The position numbers and the translations under genes were made by a program. Under the pieces are notes generated by a model. The model had not been told where the DNA came from and did no database searches. It worked only from the letters and a program-made list of their open reading frames with translations. Shown piece by piece: positions 37,456 to 47,865 of a stretch of 64,000 nt of DNA; positions within the stretch are counted from its first letter, which is position 1, and each line of letters opens with the position of its first letter. The DNA comes from Exophiala sp. HKRS030 (taxonomy: Eukaryota > Ascomycota > Eurotiomycetes > Chaetothyriales > Herpotrichiellaceae): the NCBI GenBank assembly GCA_023897205.1, contig JAHWDD010000005.1, forward strand, positions 2,790,001-2,854,000. Direction: 5' to 3'.

Positions 37456-38206
37456 ATGTAAGTTGTCCCTTGCCTTGTGGCTCTGGTTTGAAGAGCCTCA
37501 ATCGATTGACGCAAGTGCTGCAACAGGGAAGTCCTCCTTGGCCTCACCGGCCGCGATTTCACCATCATCGCCGCCAGCAAAGCCGCCATGCGCGGTGCCA
37601 CCATCCTCAAGTCGTCCGACGACAAGACCCGGCAACTGAACAAGCACACCCTCCTCGCCTTCTCTGGCGAGCCAGGCGACACCATCCAGTTCGCGGAGTA
37701 CATCCAGGCAAACGTCGCCCTGTACACGATGCGCAACGAGTCCGACCTCTCCCCGAGCGCCGTGGCCAGCTTCGTCCGTGGGGAACTCGCACGTAGCTTG
37801 AGAAGCAGGAAACCGTACAACGTGAACCTGCTGCTCGGTGGGATGGATCCCATCACCAAGCAACCCAGTCTGTACTGGTTGGATTACCTTGCCAGTAGCG
37901 CAAAGGTACCCTACGCCGCGCATGGCTATGCTCAGTACGTGCCCTTTCCCCCCCTTTCAAGACCCTTTCTGGGCTTCTCTCTTGCTGACCAGCAAAATTA
38001 AAAGATACTACTGTCTCTCCATCCTCGACAAGCATCATCATCCAGATATCTCCTTCGAGCAAGGCATGAAGATCTTACGTATGTGCACGGATGAGTTGCA
38101 GCGACGGTTACCTATTGATTTCAAGGGTATGACGGTCAAGGTGGTCAAGAAGGATGGCATCGTGGATATGGAGTATGACACGAGTAAACAAGTCCTGGCC
38201 GCCTAG
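37456..38206 (+). CDS. pre1: 20S proteasome subunit beta 4 (Pre1/PSMB2)
   Basis: Three exons: the bases AT (37456-37457), 37527-37934 and 38005-38206, giving 203 aa (introns 69 and 70 nt). The donor GTAAGT at 37458 takes the G of the apparent ATG, and the acceptor CAG at 37526 supplies the G that completes the start codon, producing MEVLLGLTGRDF as in other fungal beta 4 subunits. Other matches are AASKAAMRGATILKSSDDK, AFSGEPGDTIQFAEYIQAN and LLLGGMDPITKQPSLYWLDY. After intron 2 comes YYCLSILDKHHHPD. Beta 4 is a structural, non-catalytic ring subunit without a processed propeptide, matching the direct Met start here. Confidence 0.94.
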
Positions 38207-38543
38207 TCCTCTCACCCAGATACCTGAAATGGGACTGGAAAACGGATCAGGGATGGGGAATTGTAGAATTAAATATGCATAGCGCGGCGCAAAATGGGAC
38301 AATACAATTTTCAAAATCAGGCAAAATCAATTGGGGGTATCAATTGCTTGGTGATGCGAGGTCACTGAATCCTACATCTCTATCGTAGCTCTGATGTCAA
38401 AGCCAAAGGGCTCCTGGCCCAATATCGTCAAGTCATGTATAGCATGTGGTTTGAATTATAACCCATGCCGAATTCTCTCCGAAATCCCATCGAAACATGC
38501 TTTCCCACGGAGACGTGCAACATGAACGCCGCAACAAGATCGA
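38207..38543. other. Convergent intergenic region
   Basis: 3' ends of pre1 and the RING gene; AT-rich, nothing else seen. Confidence 0.5.
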
Positions 38544-40043
38544 CTAGCAATGTCGACTGCCACCCCCAACAGGAATTCGCCGACCGTACGCTGGTGCGCT
38601 GTATTGGCCAGATCGAGGAGGCCGCGGGTGATTGATACGAGAATTGTAGGATGATCCATGATGTGTCGGGTAAGGCATATATGGCCGGAATTCACCACGT
38701 CTGCCCCGTTGAGTATCAAGATGTTGCATTCGGCGCGCAGCAGATTGCGGAGGCCGAATATCGTCCGAGTCCGAGTCTGATTCTGCCCTTGGACTTTCAT
38801 CCTCGTCCTCGTCCTCGTCTTCGTCCCGATCTTCGTCCTCATCCTCAAAATCGTGACCATTGTCTGATCCATCTTCGGAGTTATCGAGAGGTATTGGCTC
38901 GCGCGCTGTAGCATCGCTGTTATCCTCGTCCTCCTCATCGTCACTGATAATCCTCCTTCTATTTCGTCTCGACGGTACTCCAAATTGTCGATGCGGGTGC
39001 AATCGAGAAATAGGCCCTTGGTCATCTTCCGATTCCTCTGACGGATCGTCATATACCGTATGTTGATCAGTCATTTCGGTCCCTGTGACGGATCTGTCTT
39101 CGTCATCGTAGTGATGGGTTCCTTGAACCGCGTATGGAGGGGTTTGAGGATCAGACCATGGATCAGTCTCATCGGCCGACGAGTGGAGTGTGTTGTGGCG
39201 ACTCACGCGGTGCCCAGTGATGGTGGAGACACTCCTTGTTTCGTCGGAATCGTCATGCAGCTGGATTGGGGCATCATCTCGCTCAATAAAGCCATCCATA
39301 CCATCCTCATCATCGTATTCATCATAGTCAGTATGGCTGGCATCTGTGCGGTCCGTTTCGTACCCTGTGCCTATTTGTATCGGACCATCAAAGTCCATAT
39401 CGATCTCGGAGTCTTCGTCGTAGTACTCGTCCGTATCTAAACGAGGACTGGGGATTGATTCATCGTCAAGGTCGCTTTCACCAGAGTCGTACTCGTTGAA
39501 ACCACATTGCACACATTGTCCATCCTCCAACTCCCAATGACATTCCGGACATCGCATAACATTGTCCTCGTGATCCAGTATGCCCCTTGCCCAAAAGCTG
39601 GGTATATGAAAAGTATGCTGATGCTTGAAAACACCTTTGAAAAGGCCTTGTCCTGCGCGATCTGCGGCAAGTTGTCCAGCCTCATCATCTTTGGCTTTTT
39701 GGTGCTCTGCCACAGTCTCGTCTTCGGGGAGCAATTCGGCTCGACCAATGAACATGTGAACGAGGTCTCGCAACAGGAAATTGGGAGACGGTTGTAACGT
39801 GACTTCAGCTCGGCAGTCCGGACAATTCTTCTTCTTGTGCCGATTGTGGGCGCACCCGAACCAGTTAGCCAGACATGAATAGCAGTAGGTGTGTCCGCAG
39901 GCGAGAATGAACGGTTCATAGAACGGCTTGATGCAGATTTTGCATAGAGACAGGTTGCGCATGTCCTCGATGTGCTTTTGAAACGAAGAAAGCAGGAGCA
40001 GTTCGCTGGCCGCTGGGTTTGGGCTGGCGTCGGTGGCCGACAT
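38544..40043 (-). CDS. RING-finger E3 ubiquitin ligase-like protein (Psh1-like)
   Basis: A single exon of 499 aa from the ATG at 40043. The N-terminal RING reads C34-x2-C37-x11-C49-x-H51-x2-C54-x2-C57-x16-C74-x2-C77 (CKICIKPFYEPF, CGHTYCYSC, CPDC), a good zinc-binding C3HC4 set. A second four-cysteine cluster RCPECHWELEDGQCVQCGF follows around residue 170. The rest is very acidic, with many Asp/Glu runs, and ends with an Arg/Tyr/Pro-rich tail. RING plus C4 plus acidic tail resembles yeast Psh1, an E3 that degrades misplaced centromeric histone; that assignment is inferred from architecture only. The upstream TTG in the same frame is not a good start. Confidence 0.75.
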   Translation of the reverse strand: MSATDASPNPAASELLLLSSFQKHIEDMRNLSLCKICIKPFYEPFILACGHTYCYSCLANWFGCAHNRHKKKNCPDCRAEVTLQPSPNFLLRDLVHMFIGRAELLPEDETVAEHQKAKDDEAGQLAADRAGQGLFKGVFKHQHTFHIPSFWARGILDHEDNVMRCPECHWELEDGQCVQCGFNEYDSGESDLDDESIPSPRLDTDEYYDEDSEIDMDFDGPIQIGTGYETDRTDASHTDYDEYDDEDGMDGFIERDDAPIQLHDDSDETRSVSTITGHRVSRHNTLHSSADETDPWSDPQTPPYAVQGTHHYDDEDRSVTGTEMTDQHTVYDDPSEESEDDQGPISRLHPHRQFGVPSRRNRRRIISDDEEDEDNSDATAREPIPLDNSEDGSDNGHDFEDEDEDRDEDEDEDEDESPRAESDSDSDDIRPPQSAARRMQHLDTQRGRRGEFRPYMPYPTHHGSSYNSRINHPRPPRSGQYSAPAYGRRIPVGGGSRHC

Positions 40044-40360
40044 CGTGAAGTCGGAAGTTGGATCTAGCGCATGCAAGGCTTTGGATGTTGTTTGTGAGAT
40101 CTTGGAGGCCGTGACACCAGGGACGTCAGCCGCTGTTCGGACTACGGGAACAGTGATGATGGTGGGAGAAAGAATGGCGAAGGGAGAAGGCGATGTGCTT
40201 TTTTGGCGGCGCGTGTATGCCTTGAAGTGGCCGGAAAGTTACCGATTTAATACTCGACCGTATTTCGATACTGCGGAGTATTGACTTCTGGATTTTTTAC
40301 CATGATCGTCTGCCTGAACAATATACTTAATGTTTTTCGTTTGCACGCGGTTTGACAGCC
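40044..40360. promoter_or_regulatory. Divergent promoter region RING gene / spp2
   Basis: 317 bases between divergent starts; includes a TGCGGAGTA variant of the recurrent motif near 40272. Confidence 0.5.
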
Positions 40361-41731
40361 ATGTCGAAACCAATTTCGTTTGGCTTCGGGAAGCAGAAAC
40401 TGTCTGCTCCTACGAAAGCCTCCAGCACCCCTGCGAGACGGCCTGCAGCGCCAAGTGGTCGACCGAAACATGCGCTTCACAATGATTCGGACAACGAAGA
40501 TGAAGAGGAGCCAAGGCACGAGTCAGTCACTGGCTTTTCGTCAAATGGTGCTATTCTAAGTCAACCTGTACAGGAAACGAAAGAGCTAGTCATAAAGAAC
40601 CAGGGAAATGCAGATTGGCGCAGGCGAGGGCGTAAAAACCTTCTTCCGGCCGAAGTCCAGGCGCATCAGCAGAATGGTAACGTTGTTATGGTTGAGAAAG
40701 ACGAAATCAGCACCGCCAGTGGTCTTCAATTTGTTGAGAAGCAAGACTCTCCAGACGAACAGTCTGCGGAGGTTGTGCAGCCTACCACCACCCAGCCAAT
40801 CGAGCCACCCGAAGAACCCAAACATTTGACTGCGGATGAAGAAGCGCTGCACGCGCTGCTCGATGATGGTTCTGGGAAACCAAAATCCAATGTCGTCATT
40901 ACGCAGCAAGGCAACACGCATACTTTCCGAGACGAGACACAGGACTATCGAGAAGATGTCGCATCACGGCCCGACTCGAGTACCCTAGAAGAATATGCTG
41001 CGATGCCAGTCGAGGAATTTGGTATGGCTATGTTGAGAGGCATGGGTCAGAAGCGGCGAGCAAATGGCGAGGTTATCACCCTGGAGAGAAAGGACGACAA
41101 CCCCCAGAAGCTCCGCAAACAGGAAGGGTTTCTCGGTATCGGTGCAAAGGCTGCTCCGGGCACAAACGGCATTGAACTAGGTGCTTGGGGGAAAGCGGAC
41201 ATGCGCAAGAACAACAAGGGCGAAGGCTTCTTTACGCCACTCATGCGTGAAAACAAAGCCACCGGGGAGAGGATCTCCGAAGATGAGCTGCAGAAGAGGC
41301 TGAAGGAATCCAATGGAAATGAGCGAGAAGAAGACTGGAGACAGAGGAGAGATCGCAACTTGGAGCGAAGTGGACGGGACAAGGATCGAGATCGGAGAAA
41401 GGGAGATGATGACTATCGTGATCAGATGAATGAATTCTCTCGATCTGGTTCATCCAAGCGAGAATCAGATGACCGCCATGGTTCTCGTTCAAGACAGGAC
41501 AGGGACGACCGCGACTATGATCGGTCTAAAGACAGGCGACGACGGGATGAAGATGACCACGATAGTCGACATCGGGACAGGCATCGGGACAAGGACCGCC
41601 GTCGAGACGATGATCGGTATGACTCAAGCTCTTCTCACAAGAGTCACAGAGACCGGGACAGGGACAGGGACAGAGATAGAGACAGAGATCGTGGTAGGGA
41701 TCGCCGTGATGGTGATCGCAACAGAAGATAA
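40361..41731 (+). CDS. spp2: Pre-mRNA splicing factor Spp2 (G-patch)
   Basis: A single exon of 456 aa. Spp2 activates the helicase Prp2 before the first splicing step. The N-terminus MSKPISFGFGK and the later DWRRRGRKNLLPAE are Spp2-like. A G-patch-like core lies around residues 213-230 (MPVEEFGMAMLRGMGQ), followed by GFLGIGAKAAPG and a GEGFFTPLMRE motif. The C-terminal 130 residues are almost wholly Arg/Asp/Glu dipeptides with some Ser and His (RDRDRDRDRDR type), expected to be disordered, nuclear and RNA-contacting. A TTG upstream in frame is ignored in favour of the ATG at 40361. It is convergent with utp13, the stop codons about 60 bases apart. Confidence 0.85.
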   Translation: MSKPISFGFGKQKLSAPTKASSTPARRPAAPSGRPKHALHNDSDNEDEEEPRHESVTGFSSNGAILSQPVQETKELVIKNQGNADWRRRGRKNLLPAEVQAHQQNGNVVMVEKDEISTASGLQFVEKQDSPDEQSAEVVQPTTTQPIEPPEEPKHLTADEEALHALLDDGSGKPKSNVVITQQGNTHTFRDETQDYREDVASRPDSSTLEEYAAMPVEEFGMAMLRGMGQKRRANGEVITLERKDDNPQKLRKQEGFLGIGAKAAPGTNGIELGAWGKADMRKNNKGEGFFTPLMRENKATGERISEDELQKRLKESNGNEREEDWRQRRDRNLERSGRDKDRDRRKGDDDYRDQMNEFSRSGSSKRESDDRHGSRSRQDRDDRDYDRSKDRRRRDEDDHDSRHRDRHRDKDRRRDDDRYDSSSSHKSHRDRDRDRDRDRDRDRGRDRRDGDRNRR

Positions 41732-41787
41732 AAGTAGAGGTTGATTACTTTGCACCGAGAACCATAATGATTACTATCACAATGTAC

Positions 41788-44649
41788 TTATTCAAGCATC
41801 AAAACATCCTCCTCCTGAACCTGTTTTGTACGCCCGTGTCCATTCGCCAAAATGCCTTCAATCCCGCTAGCAATGCCTGCAATCTCATCCATCTCGCGTA
41901 AAGTGTACTCGATCAAATAGCTCTCGTCCACTAATTCTTCCATCCGTTTATAGTGTCGCTCAGTATAGACCTCCAAAGCGCGAAGTAGATCTTTCATGCT
42001 GCCGCCGCCTTTGCCTTTTCTGGCAGGGCCTGAAGACAAACTGCGATCCTTAGCCATGTCCACAAACATAGTCGCTGGATAACTACGGAACAGGCAATTC
42101 AAGACGGTTTGCGCGACCGTCGCGGTTCGTGCATTCGTGTTCCAGTCACGCACACGCTCCAGGAGGGTATATATTTGTCGCTGGTCCAAAGTGGCGAGCA
42201 CTTCGTCTACGGCCCGCAGGCCGGTGATGCTGTCTGGCTCCTTCTCTGCATCGGGTAGCGTCACGACATCTTCAAACACGCGAAGGAGACGGCCCGGATG
42301 GTTGAGGGCGAGCGAGAGGGTGATGGCTTCACGGTAATTTTTGGCGTGAATGTGGTTCTGGAGTTCTTGGTCTTGTTCAATGCGCTGACTCGCACGCTGC
42401 GAAGCGAGAGTCGCGGTCTCCACGGTAGTGTCACGCCAGAACGTCAGAGTTGCGTCGGCGGCGCCGGAGACGAGAGGATAAGGATATGGTTTGCGTTTCG
42501 AAGACGATGGGGTGTTGTAAGCATTGGGAGCGGTAAGTGCCCAGACGCGGTCAGTATGGTTGTCTAATGTTGCCAGGAGGTGATCGGAGTCGGAGGGTGA
42601 GTAAGGGGACCAGAGTTTGACGAGAGTGTCGGCGGAGGCAGACGCGATCAATGGTTGATTCTTCATGGGTTGCTCGTGGTGCGCCTTGGCCTCGGATTCT
42701 GAGGACGGTGTCGTAGATGGCAACCACAGAACTTTGAGTACGGAGTTGCTATGCCCTTCGAATGTTTGTAGACAGGTGTACGTAGATAGGGACCAGATTT
42801 TGACAGTTCGATCGCCAGAACCCGAGACGAGGAGGCCGCGAGAGCCGCTAGAGCCGGAATCAGAGGAAAGTGGTGGTGTGCTGGCAGGAGAGAAACGAAT
42901 TGACCAGACGCCACGTTTGTGACCGCGGAGTATGCCGGTGACAGAACCGTCCTCAAGCGACCAAATTTTGATGGTGCGGTCTTGTGAAGCCGAGGCAAAA
43001 AGGGGTGCATTAGGAGATACGTCAAGTGCGTTAATATCCTTTTCGTGTGCGACTCGAGTGAAGAGAGCTTTTGTGCCGGCGTGAGGCTCGGACATAGAAG
43101 GGGTGTACTTAAGCCGAGAAGTATCCCAGCGCTTGACAGTTTTGTCTTGAGAGCCGGTGAGCAGGAATGCAGGAGGATGCTCAGAGGGGTTCTTGGACGC
43201 AGCACTATCTTGAGGAGGGCTTCTAGGTAGGGCGATGGCACCTAGTGATTCAGCGTGTCCTGCAAAAGTCGCGAAACAGGTATAAGATGCGGATGCAGGA
43301 TCTAATCGCCAGAGTTTTGCGGTGTTATCCTTTGCACCCGTTGCCAGCCAATGGCCAGACCAGTCGACATCCAGACAGATTATGATATCCTCGTGTCCTT
43401 CGAGCAGGGTGACATCGGCTCCAAACGATGATGATTTGCTGTTGTCTTCTGCAATTGACACCAGTCGGACGCTCTCAGTGTTCGTAGCAAGTGCTAGGAG
43501 CGATCTGTCGGGCCCAACGCAAGCCATATCAATGACTTCATCATAGTTGCCTGCCATTGTCCGGAGCAGTGGTAGAGCTTCTAGAGATTGCAACGCCTTC
43601 AAATCACGAAGTTGAAGAATGCTCCGAAACCTTATGGTCTGGTCCTGATGCATTGAAAGAAGCGCGTCGTCACTTGGTACGCTGACAATTGCAGTAATAG
43701 CATCATTCTCGAGGCCGGGTTTCTGTTTCGGTGTAACTTCTCGTCCGGCGACAACATCCCACACTCGGACCAGGCCATGCTCTCCTCCTGTAAAGCAGTA
43801 TCTGCCATCACTTATGAAACCAGCGGTCTCTAGCACCTCTAGTGCGGGTAAGACCTTACGTTGTTTCCAGGTCTTCGTGTCCCATAAGATGATTGTTCTA
43901 TCCCGACTGGCCGAAAGCAAGAGCTGTTGGTTCTCCGAGTAGTCGATACTTCTAACCACGCTGACGTGCGAGTCAAGAAGAGCAACTGATTTCCGCGAAG
44001 CCAAATTCCATATTCGAACTTTCCCGTCCTCGCCGCCTGACGCAAGGTAAACATTGTGAGCCAGCGGAAATTCGTCGGTATTCGTTTGCGCGCCATCTCG
44101 ACTCTTTCGCTTCCGGCTTGAGCTACTGATAGCTCGATCTGTCGCATTGCTCGACTGCAGAGCAAAGAATTTAAGGGCAGAGACGACTCCGCCATGTCCA
44201 TGAAAGGTGTGTGACACGTATCCGCCTCGGATATCCCATACTTTGACGGTACCGTCAGCACCACCAGTGGACAATAACGCACCTGTCGTGTCGATGGCCG
44301 AAGAGACAACAGGAGTGTTATGGGGCTTCAAAGTTCGCAACAGTTTGGTGGTGAGTGTCTGAGCTTCGTCGTCTGGAACAAGAGAGAAGATGCTCATGGA
44401 AAGTGATCTTGAGCATACAACCAAGTGCAAGGCATCAGGTGCCAAACAGAGACTGGTGACAGCTTCTCCATCTCCTTCAATTCTGCACAAAACTTTGCCG
44501 TTCGTTGTATCAAATACCAAAACATCCTCGTCGACGCAACTTGCGATGAGATTGCCGCTACAGTTAGAAGATACATCTCCTCCAGTGTAGATTGGCTCGA
44601 CGGTTTTCGCAACCTCGAATGTGGTTTTGAAATTGGCCTTGGTCGCCAT
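41788..44649 (-). CDS. utp13: U3 snoRNP/SSU processome protein Utp13
   Basis: A single exon of 953 aa. Utp13 belongs to the UtpB complex of the small-subunit processome and acts in 18S rRNA maturation in the nucleolus. It starts MATKANFKTTFEVAKTVEPI and carries two WD40 propellers with many blades, for example STGGADGTVKVWDIRG, ASGGEDGKVRIWNL, SASRDRTIILWD, ATGAKDNTAKLW, TGSQDKTVKRWD, SASQDRTIKIWS and SGSGDRTVKIWS. The C-terminal helical Utp13 domain begins near residue 765 (AKNYREAITLSLALNHPGRL) and includes YTLLERVRDWNTNARTA. Low-complexity linkers (TPSSESEAK, SSSRKRKSR) separate blades. The first ATG is used; it is divergent from the unknown membrane-protein gene. Confidence 0.95.
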   Translation of the reverse strand: MATKANFKTTFEVAKTVEPIYTGGDVSSNCSGNLIASCVDEDVLVFDTTNGKVLCRIEGDGEAVTSLCLAPDALHLVVCSRSLSMSIFSLVPDDEAQTLTTKLLRTLKPHNTPVVSSAIDTTGALLSTGGADGTVKVWDIRGGYVSHTFHGHGGVVSALKFFALQSSNATDRAISSSSRKRKSRDGAQTNTDEFPLAHNVYLASGGEDGKVRIWNLASRKSVALLDSHVSVVRSIDYSENQQLLLSASRDRTIILWDTKTWKQRKVLPALEVLETAGFISDGRYCFTGGEHGLVRVWDVVAGREVTPKQKPGLENDAITAIVSVPSDDALLSMHQDQTIRFRSILQLRDLKALQSLEALPLLRTMAGNYDEVIDMACVGPDRSLLALATNTESVRLVSIAEDNSKSSSFGADVTLLEGHEDIIICLDVDWSGHWLATGAKDNTAKLWRLDPASASYTCFATFAGHAESLGAIALPRSPPQDSAASKNPSEHPPAFLLTGSQDKTVKRWDTSRLKYTPSMSEPHAGTKALFTRVAHEKDINALDVSPNAPLFASASQDRTIKIWSLEDGSVTGILRGHKRGVWSIRFSPASTPPLSSDSGSSGSRGLLVSGSGDRTVKIWSLSTYTCLQTFEGHSNSVLKVLWLPSTTPSSESEAKAHHEQPMKNQPLIASASADTLVKLWSPYSPSDSDHLLATLDNHTDRVWALTAPNAYNTPSSSKRKPYPYPLVSGAADATLTFWRDTTVETATLASQRASQRIEQDQELQNHIHAKNYREAITLSLALNHPGRLLRVFEDVVTLPDAEKEPDSITGLRAVDEVLATLDQRQIYTLLERVRDWNTNARTATVAQTVLNCLFRSYPATMFVDMAKDRSLSSGPARKGKGGGSMKDLLRALEVYTERHYKRMEELVDESYLIEYTLREMDEIAGIASGIEGILANGHGRTKQVQEEDVLMLE

Positions 44650-45184
44650 GTTGTGCCACGAGAGTGATTAAACTAGTAGGACTCCATCATACATGACTTC
44701 TGGATGTCGTAAGGCATTTCACTTCCAACCAAAATCCGGAATCATATGCTGCAAAATCGAAATTGTCGCCGCCATAATGAAGTTTTTGGAAATTTTGAAG
44801 ACCAAACCAACACTTGCAGGTGATTGGTTGGAAAAACAAGGCTGCGCTAAGATTGATCCGAAGTAGCTTGGCGCCACAGCCTCGTGCCTCCCGGTTCTTC
44901 GTCTCCTTCTCCACGTCCTTCGCCTCCCTCGAAGTACCTGCTACATGGAAATAATCATACTATTGCTTGATTCAATTCCGCTTACTTCTCAGAGACGTAC
45001 TCAATAAGTGAATACCATACAAAATGCCCTCTCTGCAGCAACAAAGATAAAATTGATTGATCTTGGTCCAAGACCTTGATACAAAAACACAGCCGAGATG
45101 GGTCGCAAGGCGCATCTTGCCCGAATGGCTCTGGTAAGTAATCGTGAGCGTTTCGTACCGGGAGCGTGCCCGGCATCGTAAGCA
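44650..45184. other. Divergent intergenic region
   Basis: Upstream of utp13 and of the unknown membrane protein. An ATG at 45098 followed 36 bases later by a strong GTAAGT donor may be an extra first exon of the latter. Confidence 0.4.
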
Positions 45185-47583
45185 ATGATATCCTCACTTC
45201 AACCGAGAGCGGGACTTCCTCATCAACATCTTCCACATCTACGTTGGACTCGCTTTGATACTGACCTTGCTGACTCCTTCACTCAGGGAAGATCGCCTTT
45301 TGATGCCCCACTGCAAGACGAGCAAGGCGAGTTCATTTTGGGCCCAAATGTTCAGCACGGTACTGCTCGAAATTATGTACAACGATTTGATAGTCGTGGA
45401 CACCCAGAAAATCTCGCGTCTGAGGCAGCAAGAAGGAGACTTCGCCGTGCCCAAAACGAGGTTCTCTCGACGGTCGGTGTTGTTGTTCGCAAGGCAAAAA
45501 TGAACCGTTCAGCGTGGGAAGACATGGGAGATGATCAGAAACATCAACTTCTCCTGGACGAAAATATTGCAGGGGCGAACTTTGGTGTTGTTGAAAGTGT
45601 TGTCCTGAAGCTGTCGACCCGATGGCTGAGCGCACTTCGTCGTCGAATTCTAGTCAGTTGAGCCCTTCCTATGTTTCTATATCCTTTCTCCACTAACAAT
45701 CTTAGGTCTACAAGTCATACGTCGGTCTATCAGTACCTCAAATCTTGATGACTGAGTGGAATGTTGTAGGTCCTTGGTCAGTTTTGTTTGCTGGGTTGCC
45801 AATTGGCGCCGTCTCAGCACTCAGTCAGGCTCTCAGGGACGATGTTTTGGACGAAGGCCGCTTCACAAATCTGTTGCTGTCGTCGAGAAAATCTCCTGCG
45901 ATAAGAGTTGCCAACCTTATCGTTAGTCACAGGTAGGACTTGCTTACACTATTGTATTGCTCGCTGACTTTGTCAAGTCTGCGGATGCTATGGTTCGCGG
46001 CCGAATACCCTCTTTATGCCTTCTCGACTTTGCAGTCTTTGTATCTGATCCCAATCGGTGCCATTCCGCACCCATGGAGTTTTGTGCCATTCAGTCATCT
46101 GTCGCCCGTTCAGCTTCCTCAACCGCTTCCCGACGGCTCTTTCAGGTCGTTGGTGGCCTATTTAGCCCGGCTATTTGTACAGCCGATCACAATCGCCTAT
46201 ATTCGAGACCAAATCGGGAAATTTCTCTACACTAAGCTCTACATTCTTGTCCGTCATCTTGTAGTGAAGCCTGATCGACCAGATCGGATCTCACTGCAAA
46301 GCGCACGAGCAAACAGTAGTGTCTTCAATGACACCACAATTGCAGGACTAGGAGCTGGCTGCAAAGTGTTAAGAAGCCACAATGAACCGTCAACTTTCGC
46401 AGACACCATCAATGCACTCTTTCCAGCCTTATGCTGGCTTTGGGAAAAAATTCTTCAGACCCAAAGTGCTTCTTTGGCCGTAGAGTTGACGCCGGACATG
46501 GAAGACGAGTTATTGCAGAGGAGTGCCATGTATTATCGCGACTCCATGCGACGCCAGCAAAGAGAGTTTGGCCCGCTCAGACATTCCCTCCGAACACTAC
46601 GAGTCATGGCCATTCGGGATGCCTTTGCTGATTTTGGTCTCGACCCAGACCAGGCTATGGTCGGTATCTTCGAATTGGCCCAGGGGATGCAGGTCGCAGT
46701 CAGGGAAGATGCTTCTACTGCGACTCCCGAACCCGACCCTGATATCCTCACTAATCCAATGGTGGATGTAGTGGAGAGTGATGGAACTCTGCAGATACGT
46801 ACAGCCGAGGCTTCGCAGCTCGGGAACCGGCACACGCCAGGGAATAGATCCCCGGAGAATCTCCACGAGATTAACGACGCAGATGCGACTCGCGCAGATA
46901 ATGTGGAGGGGATTTCTGAGATGCAAAGTTTGGACGAACCTGCTGTACCGCTCGAGAGGCTGCTTTGGACAGCTCCGCAAGAACCTGTTGTGGTTCACGT
47001 GGATGAGCCTATTGAGGAACAGCTCTTTCCTAGCCCTCCACCCTCAAGCCCACCGAGTGCTCCCGAGCTTGGGATTAATCGAGCCCACAGTCTGACAGCA
47101 ACAGCCCCAAGACCTGTTCGTCGAGAAACGGATGTATACAGTGAGCAGGCGCGACCGATACGACAAGATTTGTTCTATCGCCGCCACTCGCGGGCTCGTG
47201 AAGAAGACGATGGGTTATACCGCGTCACCATTTTGTCGAATCACCCGGCAGAAGCGTTCGCTTTGAATGTGGCTTCGGTTATCGAGCCACTGCTCCTCCT
47301 TCCGCTTGACATACTATTCTTTCGGTCAATGGTCAACAATTTTGCAACTCAGCCGACCAGCTACGGACTCTCTCTGTCTACTGGGTCATTAATCACACGT
47401 ATGTTCCCGGTGGGATTCGGGTTTGGAGCGAATGAATATCATGGTTTATCAGCGGTCTTTCTAACCTTGGGAAATTGGGGCATTGCATTCGCTACGCAAA
47501 GCATGCTCAATTTCGCGATGTGGAAGATGAGCACACTCTTTGTGTTGCGTTTGGGACAGCGGTTTGGCTGGGGCAAAGTGTAA
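45185..47583 (+). CDS. Membrane protein of unknown function
   Basis: Three exons are supported (to 45652, 45706-45932, 45978-47583; introns 53 and 45 nt), giving 766 aa from the ATG at 45185. The join across the last intron (SHS to LRMLWFAAEYPLYAF) is in phase. Hydrophobic segments lie at VLFAGLPIGAVSAL, at MLWFAAEYPLYAFSTLQSLY with LIPIGAI, and near the C-terminus (ASVIEPLLLLPLDILFF; LTLGNWGIAFATQ). A long Ser/Pro/Glu-rich loop lies between. No enzyme motif is recognised. The N-terminus is doubtful: the first 40 residues are not protein-like, and an alternative start at 45098 (MGRKAHLARMAL) with another splice is possible. Location could be a mitochondrial or ER membrane, by inference only. 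Confidence 0.72.
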
Positions 47584-47865
47584 CATGTGTCAAGCTTCTT
47601 GAAGTATCTCCGTAATAGTGATACCCAAATAGTCTGACTTGATACAGACAACGCTGTCGGTAAAGGTGGACTTTTTTCCTGAGAATTGAGATCATGTGGC
47701 ATGCAATGGACCCTTCAAAGTGTGACATAATATACAGCCTCGCGCTTCATTGTGGCCAATCATATTTGACGAGGCTGTTGCCTGCGGTCAAAATTGTCTT
47801 CGACTGCTTCTCTCTCACCTGAAAAGCGCAGTTGGCTCGCATTCAGTGACTGTACGCTCCAAAAC

